A stretch of 64,000 nt of DNA from Phytophthora hibernalis (taxonomy: Eukaryota > Oomycota > Peronosporomycetes > Peronosporales > Peronosporaceae), in the NCBI GenBank assembly GCA_012656075.1, contig JAAKBF010000224.1:682001-746000 (forward strand). Direction: 5' to 3'. The notes under the pieces were generated by a model. It was given only the letters and a program-made list of their open reading frames with translations, had not been told where the DNA came from and ran no database searches. Every line of letters begins with the position of its first letter. Position 1 is the first letter of the stretch. The translations under genes and the position numbers were made by a program. Below, piece by piece: positions 56,946 through 64,000 of this stretch.

Positions 56946-59770
56946 TTATCTAATTTTCATTCGTCTCCTCGTCATCAGAAGTAAATGCAGTTGGGCTCGA
57001 CACCGAAACGAAGTCTTGCTGCATTCAATTCTTTCAATTTCTTCTGACACGAGACTGATTTTGACGTTGCTTGGACGGTGATCTTCTAGCTCAGCAGCAC
57101 TCAGTTTTGGACATTGACAATTGCCAACGAAGGAATGGTTTTGATGTAAGAAGCACGCCATGTCGATATTCTGCCGGCTTGTCAAAGTTCGTAGTGCTGT
57201 CACGAGGTGGCCACTGATGCCAAAATCTCGTTCGATTTGTGCCGACGAACTCGGAACGTCAAACACGACACGCGCTACCAACGGCAATAACGCAAACTTC
57301 TTTTGCTCGGTTTGACGGCACCAGAATTGCAAGATTGATTCTGGCTTCGGTTGAGTTTGCTTTCCATTTACCATCGCGCCAGGCAACACCACAAGGGCAC
57401 GTGTATTACTTAGCCACCCTTGCATTTCTCTTTCGACTACCGTGTTGTATGGGTTACGAGGAGGTTCAGATGGGCTTGGAATTGGACGCTGACGGACAGC
57501 AAACGCGGCCATGATATCGGCATCGAAAACTTCCGTATGTGCAGCAACGTCAGGTTCTTCTCGTGGTTCATGCGCTTCATTTCCTCTTGCTACGAGGCGC
57601 ATCAGGCATTTTAACCACTTGATCACCACAGCACGTATCTTAGCGACATGGCTGTGTATACCCTTGTCCGGTATTTTGCCTTCCGTTCGTGCAACCGCTT
57701 CGACAACCTCGTCCATTGGCCCGCCAACGTGCTTCACAGAAGGGTGCGGCAGCAGTTGCATCTCAAATGCGTATGAACCGTTCATGATGTACTCAGGGTC
57801 TGTGTACCGCCGATAAAAATTCTTGTAGAACATCGTCTGCAACAACTTACGTGTAGTGGATACTAGCGAGTCAATTGATAAGATTGGATGTAGACGGGTT
57901 TGGTTGGTGGTGTGTCATAGCGACGGATCGGTTGCTCAAGTGCAAGAGCTGTCATCCGAACAGTGTGCAATGAAAGAAGAACCTGCACTTGATTTGTATC
58001 TTCAGTTTGTGACCGCTTGTTTACAAGAATGACCGGAGTCAGAATAGACAGCAACTGAACCAAATGTTGATAGCAGTCGACCAGGGGGAACGCTTGGGGC
58101 ACCTTTTGATCTCGAATGGCCTTAGCAGCACGCTGCTCGTACCATGCTTCCAAAGCCTTCCACTTCTCTAGAATTCGTTGCATTGTCGCTGCCGGACCAA
58201 TGTGGTTTGTAGCCCACCAACTTCGTACCATTACCCTGACCCAGCATGATCATAAGCACCGGGAGCAAGTCACCATCGTTGAATTCGAAACCGTGTCGAA
58301 GACCGTTTGTGAGATCTTGTTCAGGAGATTAATCATTGCAGGATTAACGGGTTGCTTAGTAATACCGCATGCCATTTTCGTGGATGCATTTAGCATGTGA
58401 GGAACACACCACTCCCATTGAAGTCCCAGCCCTGAGTTCATCATCCATTGCACGTCGGGCCCACTATCCGTGGTTGAGCCAAAGAAGTCTGACGGACTCA
58501 GCCCGAAGTCGGCTAGGATGCTTCTCAGCCATCGCTCGAAAGGTGTTCGAATACCTTGGTCGCGCTCTCCATTCAAGGGTGAAAAATGACGCGTACCAAG
58601 CAAAACCGAACGAAATCGAAACTTGACATCAATGAAATAGACTCGAACGCCCAAGTACTTCTCCCGCTGGATCTTCGAGCTCCAAAAGTCAACAACAATG
58701 GTCAAACAGCTGAAAGCATCAACACGGTTGTCCTTAATGAATCCGGTAACCTCATTTCGGGCCGCAGTTCAACTAGCGCATGCGTGACATTCCTCGCGTT
58801 TACCGCCGTCTTGAACTCTTCCTTCGACACGAGTTCCCTAATCGTGATGGACTCCTCACACTCTTCGAATCGAAAGGGAAGAATATTAAAGATGATCCGA
58901 ATGGTTTCGAGAAGCAGTGACAAGCGCTTGGTATCTTCGCGACATAGCGAAGACGCTAAAATTCGATTTACGTCTTCGTCTTGGCTCCTTTTTCGTGAGG
59001 TCTGAAGAATAGTTTTCGAGGACACAATTTGATGAACATCTGACAAGTGTTTTGCCGGGTAGGATGTCTTACCACCATAAAGCTGTAAAAATGTACACTT
59101 TCGCCGACGCGCGTCACTAGCCATACACAACCATCCTAATACAGGCGTGTCGTTAAACACGTAAGTCACGCGATCGCGATACTTAACGTTATCGAGCGAT
59201 GACTGCGAGGGAGCGGCAATGAGGTGCATGCCGGTCTTAGACGAAATCCAAGAACGGCAGTACGCACAGAAGCTGGTACGTTTGCAATATCATCCGCGCC
59301 GTACAATGATGCTGGATCGGGAGGACACACTGAATTATGATCACCACCGGAAACTTCCACACCACGTTGTAATGAGCTTTCTGCACTAGATTCTGATGTT
59401 ATTAGTGACGTATCCGGGCGTGGCCGATCTCGTGCACTTCGGAGTGCTATCTGCGTTTGCCGTACTTGTTGAGGTAGCCTCTGTGTTACAGTGGAAGTTG
59501 GTCAGACGGTTGTGGCACAGATCCTTGTGGCTCAATACTAATAGCATCTTCACTCGGCGATGGTGGTGTCCTCAATCCGTCGTCAAAACTACATTGCTGC
59601 CGTGCGTAGTCGTGGTCTGAGCTCACTTCGTCAATATCTCCATGTTGCATCGCTTGACGTGACCGCCCACTCTGCAATTGAGCCCATACTGCTCTGGGAT
59701 CGTCTTCACCATCGTTAGCGGTCGTTTGATCAACCTCATGATCATTCACGTTGCCACTATACCAGCTCAT
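56946..59770 (-). pseudogene. Nearly full-length hAT transposase
   Basis: Collinear minus frames cover about 930 codons. An acidic N-terminus lies at 59770-59486. A BED-like region near 59150 (VLGWLCMASDARRRKCTFLQ, AKHLSDVH) follows. The core has IVVDFWSSKIQREKYLGVRV, LLGTRHF, TTDSGPDVQWMM (Asp) and WEWCVPHMLN. A helical middle (LEKWKALEAWYEQR) leads to a C-terminal hATC segment (SSSAQIERDFGISGHLVTAL). Between 58705 and 57863 there is one TGA (58250-58252) in frame and one missing base near 57893 in a C run; three other frame changes lie upstream. It may be a young copy with consensus errors. Terminal repeats were not found. Confidence 0.75.
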
Positions 59771-60339
59771 ATGTAGTTGCTTAGATAGAATAATAACCCC
59801 AATGTAAGATGTAATATCACAAGCAGCAAATTGGAAGGAAACAAAATGATCCTGGCGTACCGATGGAGCGCAAGGATACGTCGGTATGGGAGGGGCTTGG
59901 TGTCAGGAAGTGCCTCGGAGATGGAAAGTTGTGCAATGGGATCGACTGCTCGCCCGTCGCTTGAATCTCCGCAGCACAGCGCACGAGGTACAGCAGCTTG
60001 ACGTCATACGAGCGACTACGCCTTTCGCCATCTAAAGTTAAGATCCGCAAGACTTTCGCGGTAGCGCCTATCGGTATGACTTTTCAAGATCGCGGCTTTT
60101 GATGAATGTGTGGAGTTTCTTGCAATTGCCAATGAAAGCGACGGGTTATGAAGATTTGGCGTTACTCCTCCGTTACTCTGGTTTTGAACATTATTGGAAA
60201 TAACACGACTTACCGGTATACTGTGTTCATGCGTTACGATCTCCAAGATAAGAACACGGTATACCGGTTTACCGTGTTCGTCTCCTGAGTCTTCATTCGA
60301 GCCATGGCCGGAATGCTTGGATATTGTCTACCGTTTAAC
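59771..60339. other. Intergenic with inverted TACCGGT-type repeats
   Basis: Two palindromic segments, acacgacttaccggtatactgtgt near 60206 and aacacggtataccggtttac near 60254, are diverged copies of one palindrome. No gene is visible. Confidence 0.45.
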
Positions 60340-60699
60340 CCTTTCGCGAACAAAGGGTGCATTTTGACCCCCTTGATGCTCAAGTCAAAACCTGCGAAGA
60401 AAGTGGCCATGAAGGGTCATTTTGACCCCCTTGACAGAACTTCAACCAAGCTTCCACCTACTTTTGTTACTACCAATCGCATCGCGTGCCAGGCATGACG
60501 GTCTCCCCGAATCCTTGAATAGTTTGCATTATGTGGCAAACATCACTCCAAAATATGCAGTTAAGTCCGAATTGGGGCGAGATTGCGTCAGCCAAAGTCA
60601 GCATAAGTGCGAGGTTTTCGTGACACAGCCTACGTGTCGTTGTAATTCGCACAAAAATCCTTCCTCATCATATTCCTCCCGGCTACCTTCACCATGCAT

Positions 60700-60990
60700 C
60701 AGTCAGCATCTTTGAATTTGGATAGTGAACTGAAGTCATTTGCTATTGCTTGGCGCATCTTTCATTTCGGCGCATCATGCGCACACGCTTCAGCTTTGAA
60801 GACAAGGAATTGGTACAACGCGCGTTCTTTTGTTGATGGAGGCCCCGCATTTCATGGCAAGATGTGGCGCATCGCATGCGCCGCACTGGGCACACTGGCT
60901 CCAGCGCCGCTAGAGAACTCTAATGCGAACTTGGGGGAATGGACTACGTCGATTTCCACTCCTGTTCGCCGGCCACGTGGACGACCGCCT
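60700..60990 (+). pseudogene. Myb/SANT-like protein relic
   Basis: In one frame, with an internal stop, the sequence reads FSFEDKELVQRAFF then PRISWQDVAHRMRRTGHTG. This fits a SANT/Myb DNA-binding domain of the kind widely repeated in oomycete genomes. Upstream flanks (60540-60700) resemble those of the copy at 62560. Confidence 0.45.
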
Positions 60991-61713
60991 GCTGTAATGC
61001 GTCAGCTTCGTGAGCAAGCTGCTGGACAAGATACGAATCCTACGACTATAAGTATTCCCCAAGATCGCTTGTGCTATTGGCCTCTACTGCGATCACCACA
61101 CCATCTCCAGACCGCCAAACACCGCCGGAGCCTCCCGTACAACCTGCCTTTCCGCATCTTCCAAGAAGCCCTCCTACTGCATCTGTAACAGACCGTTCTT
61201 CACGTTGGTCATTTCCGGTCTTGTGGCTGTCCACTATGGCTAGAGCAAAGTCAGCTGTTAGTATCCCGGCACTTTCGTCGTTATCTTCGTCAGAGCTTGG
61301 CTTCGTACTCATGCCACACCGTGATTCGTTCTCACGGAATATCTGCTTGTGAGAGGCAGACCAGAACGCGTGGCGTCCATCCATCCGATATCAATTATGC
61401 ACGGATCAAATACGATAATGCAGCAGTAAGGTGCTAGCATTGATGTAATCTGCTTAGAGAGGGTATCTGTCGTAAAGTTATCCCTTTTTGATATAGTGAA
61501 TACAAGTAATACCACCACATTAGTTTCAATACAAAATCAAAGATAAACTGACTCGTGTCGTTGATGCTACACTGCGTTGAGTGTGCGAATGAACGGTTTC
61601 GCACATCGGAGCCTGCCATTATGCTTTGGCCGCCTCTAACACAGCCACACACACATAAGAACTTTGTATGAATATCCATCTCAATTGTGACTAGTGGCGT
61701 CAATGGCCCCACC

Positions 61714-61997
61714 GACCAGGAGAGCGCGCGGGTGCTGACGAATTCGCGCCATTATCTAATGTAAGATGTAAGAAGCGCTGGAGGGCGCGCGGGTGCTGAC
61801 GAATTCGCACCATTATCTAATGTAAGAAGTAAGAAGCGCTGGAGAGCAGGCGGGTGCTGACGAATTCGCGCCATTATCTAATGTAAGAAGTAAGATGATA
61901 ATGGCGCGAATTCGTCAAAATTCGCACCATTATAATCTAATGTAAGCAGTAAGATGATGATGGCGCGAATTCGTCAGCACCCGCACACTCTCCAGGC
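61714..61997. repeat. Tandem plus fold-back repeat array
   Basis: Three direct copies of a unit of about 65 bp (gggtgctgacgaattcgcgc ... atctaatgtaag) are followed by two shorter copies in reverse (gatgatggcgcgaattcgtc). The array ends in cagcacccgcacactctccagg, the complement of the left border. The whole can fold into a long hairpin. Confidence 0.8.
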
Positions 61998-62559
61998 CGG
62001 TAAGGTCGTCCCGAGCGTGGTTGAACTTAGCGCCGTAAGATTGCAGGTGGGACTTCGTAATTTACGAGATTTCTTACGGGATCTGCGTGCGTTACGTGAA
62101 CATGGTGCTTTCGATAGCCACCAATCGATGCACGGGTTGCCAGTTTGCGCATTTTTGCCGAGCGAGAACTTTGTTTTAGCCAATGAAAAAATGCTTCAGA
62201 ATAATCAGGCGAGTACCGTGGTCTATGAAGGGTGTCAAAATGACCCCCTTCACCATCTCCGTACCACTGTGTAGAAGGGACACCAGCCGAGACGAGTACA
62301 GTGATTTATGAAAGGGGTCATTTTGACCCCGTTCATTTGTCTTAACATCTTGGCTTGTATGGTATACTTTATTTAAGTAAAAACATCGCGTTCGTGAAAG
62401 GGTTATTATAAATAATAATCATATCTTTGACAGAAGTTTAACCACAAACCTAGGGTAGACCCCATTCCAAGTGCTCGTCCCATCTACTTTTGAAACAGGA
62501 ATAACTACCAATCACAATATTCTCTGATTCCCCACCCCTCCGATAATTTACGATGTGTG

Positions 62560-62870
62560 CTGCACATAACTGTAATATATGCGTTTAAGTGCGGAATATA
62601 CAGAGATTGCGTGAGCAAAACTCACAAAAAGTGCGTATTTTTGAGACACAGCGTACGTGGCATCCACGCTAGAGCACTCTCATTCCCCTTTGTTATCGAC
62701 TGGCTCCAATACATACAATTCAATTTCAATAGCGAAATCAAGGCATTTGGCAGCTGTAACACTGGCCAGTTCTACATTTTTCGCACGGCCTTTACTTTCG
62801 AAGACGACAAGCAATTAGTTCAGCTCCCACGTTCCTACGTTGACGACGATCGCGAATATCATTGACGGAC
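62560..62870 (+). pseudogene. Second Myb/SANT-like relic
   Basis: A 102-codon frame ends FTFEDDKQLVQLPRSYVDDDRE, matching the start of the same SANT/Myb-like domain as at 60700. Its upstream 150 bp (atatgcgtttaagtgcggaa..., gacacagcgtacgtggc) repeat 60550-60630. Confidence 0.4.
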
Positions 62871-64000
62871 ATCGCCCACTGCATGAGGACCATCGGTCAT
62901 ACTTCCAATGTGCTTTAGTAGCAACTACGTACACTAATGTGTACCTGAGGCCGCGACGTTTCCCGCTTTCCTTATAGTGTTTTACGGAAGTTCGTCGACA
63001 GCGTGGACTGAAACAATGTACTTTTCAAACCACCCGTTGTTGAGTACGTCAAGGACGAACTTTGCGAGGTGTTCATGGTGCGATTTCTAGTGAGATGCAT
63101 AAATATCTGCCCGAGACACCGAGACATTTTCACAACCCGTACTGCTTATCGTTTGAGTTGGTGGAATAGCTGGAGGTGCCATGCAGTTGGAAGGCTAAGC
63201 TACAGCGCTTGTCCGTGTTACAAGGCAAATACCGAGTAACTTCATTTCTGCAATAAATCAAGATCAATTAACACTTCGCACCTTCTTGAATTTGTTTAAC
63301 TTTATTCAAGTTATATGCACATGATGAAGCATTGCTGAATTTAGATCGCAACGGGTACCCAACTTCTAGAGTATGATTGCACGTGCAGCTGAACGAGTAA
63401 AAGACAGGATTGATGGTAGCCGGTCCTGCCTCGAGCGACGAGGTTTAGTTTCACGGGTTGAAGACACTGCTAGTTGTGTATGTTTTGGGTATGATGCAGT
63501 TTGTGCTGGTTCACTTGACCTCGCCACAGAACTAGAGCTGCTACACTCCCAAACCGCTTCATCAGAATACCGGGTGTGCTACGGCTTGCTGCTGCAACAC
63601 ATCAACGGCTTCCAGGGTCATATCTCGAGCAAGGCTTCGCTTGCTGATGGGTGGACGATTCAAATTCGCTGTTGCTCGTCACCCACATTCTTGGGGTTGT
63701 TCTTCGATCTCTTGGACGCCCTCGTTTTCATTTTCATGGGGCAAATGGTTGGTGCGAGGCTGTTGCAGATCGCACCTGGCACAACTGGAAACCGACCCAG
63801 TGGTGCCAGCAACGACCTGGGACACCCGTGACGACAGCAACGGCGATAAACGCCACCGACCATGAAACCAATACCAAGAGGGCCCAACGCCCTTGCATAC
63901 TAGGCTATCTTAAGACTGCAGCTAGCCATAACTACATCATTCTCAATTCTACCTGGTGCGAGGCACCACACCACAAGGAGTCACCTTGTCTTTCCAAGTG
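62871..64000. other. No gene assigned
   Basis: Two overlapping open frames on opposite strands at 63373-63887 show no domain or codon evidence. The last about 100 bp may be part of a repeat running out of the window. Confidence 0.35.

Larger units (their letters stand above)
60340..62403. mobile_element. piggyBac-like DNA transposon, degenerate
   Basis: The ends are inverted: CCCTTTCGCGAAC at 60340 and GTTCGTGAAAGGG at about 62391-62403. They are flanked by TTAA on the left and TTAT on the right, consistent with the TTAA target of piggyBac with one change. Inside each end lie two copies of a ggGTCATTTTGACCCCctt-type palindrome, at about 60352 and 60414 on the left and 62228 and 62308 on the right. 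No transposase with a DDD core was recognised, so it is nonautonomous or decayed. The interior holds a Myb/SANT-like relic and a fold-back tandem array. Confidence 0.6.

Noticed and set aside
63373..63887. 152-codon plus and 75-codon minus frames
   Set aside because: Overlapping frames on opposite strands with no domain, signal or homology recognised.
1..64000. tRNA, rRNA, CRISPR arrays
   Set aside because: No cloverleaf with recognisable A and B boxes, no rRNA-like segment and no regularly spaced short repeats with unique spacers were seen; a tRNAscan run would be decisive.

Overview
This is nuclear DNA of an oomycete, most likely Phytophthora or a close relative. The grounds are compact genes with short GT-AG introns carrying CTAAC-type branch sites, a B9/transition-zone ciliary gene next to ordinary housekeeping genes, core-promoter motifs resembling the oomycete initiator, and a sharp switch from a gene-dense block to a repeat-rich block full of hAT, Mutator-like, pogo/DDE_1, gypsy, copia and piggyBac-like relics plus a fragment resembling a Crinkler N-terminus. 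No comparison could be run, so all names rest on motifs read by eye.

Gene-dense block (about 1.6-20.6 kb). In order: a 15-exon FHA / caspase-fold-like / NB-ARC protein (1651-5695, +); B9D2 with a long lysine-rich N-terminal extension (5856-7517, -); mitochondrial ribosomal protein mS38 (7656-8129, -); a small EF-hand protein (8359-9084, +); an ArfGAP-C2 protein with a VPS13-like tail (9170-10470, +); nucleoporin Nup155 (10720-15351, -); a tepsin-like AP-4 accessory protein with a PDZ-like domain and eleven FxF-type motifs (15533-18493, -); and a membrane-anchored serine carboxypeptidase (19039-20523, -). The themes are membrane traffic, nuclear pore and cilium. These are unlinked functions and no operon-like logic is implied.

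Almost every one of these conserved genes is broken by single missing bases, nearly always in a short homopolymer, with perfect homology resuming in the next frame. I read this as consensus error in the assembly rather than pseudogene decay.

Repeat-rich block (about 20.7-64 kb). It opens with two head-to-head copies of a 2-oxoglutarate/Fe(II) oxygenase gene. The left copy (20721-24955, -) is split by a 1.0-kb hAT-type nonautonomous element with terminal inverted repeats and an imperfect 8-bp target duplication, and by a second insertion that carries a coiled-coil gag-like frame. The right copy (about 25190-27265, +) is a truncated pseudogene. Then follow transposase relics, a 425-bp inverted repeat flanking a gypsy/DDE_1 patchwork (42.26-46.78 kb), the Crinkler-like frame (47.39-47.86 kb), a divergent histone H4 pseudogene (51.92-52.22 kb), a nearly full-length hAT transposase (56.95-59.77 kb), and a piggyBac-like element (60.34-62.40 kb) that contains a tandem/fold-back array.

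The best candidates for something undescribed are the FHA-pseudoprotease-NB-ARC protein, which looks like an NLR/STAND signalling switch without a repeat sensor, and the tepsin-like PDZ protein with a multivalent array of AP-4-ear-type motifs.
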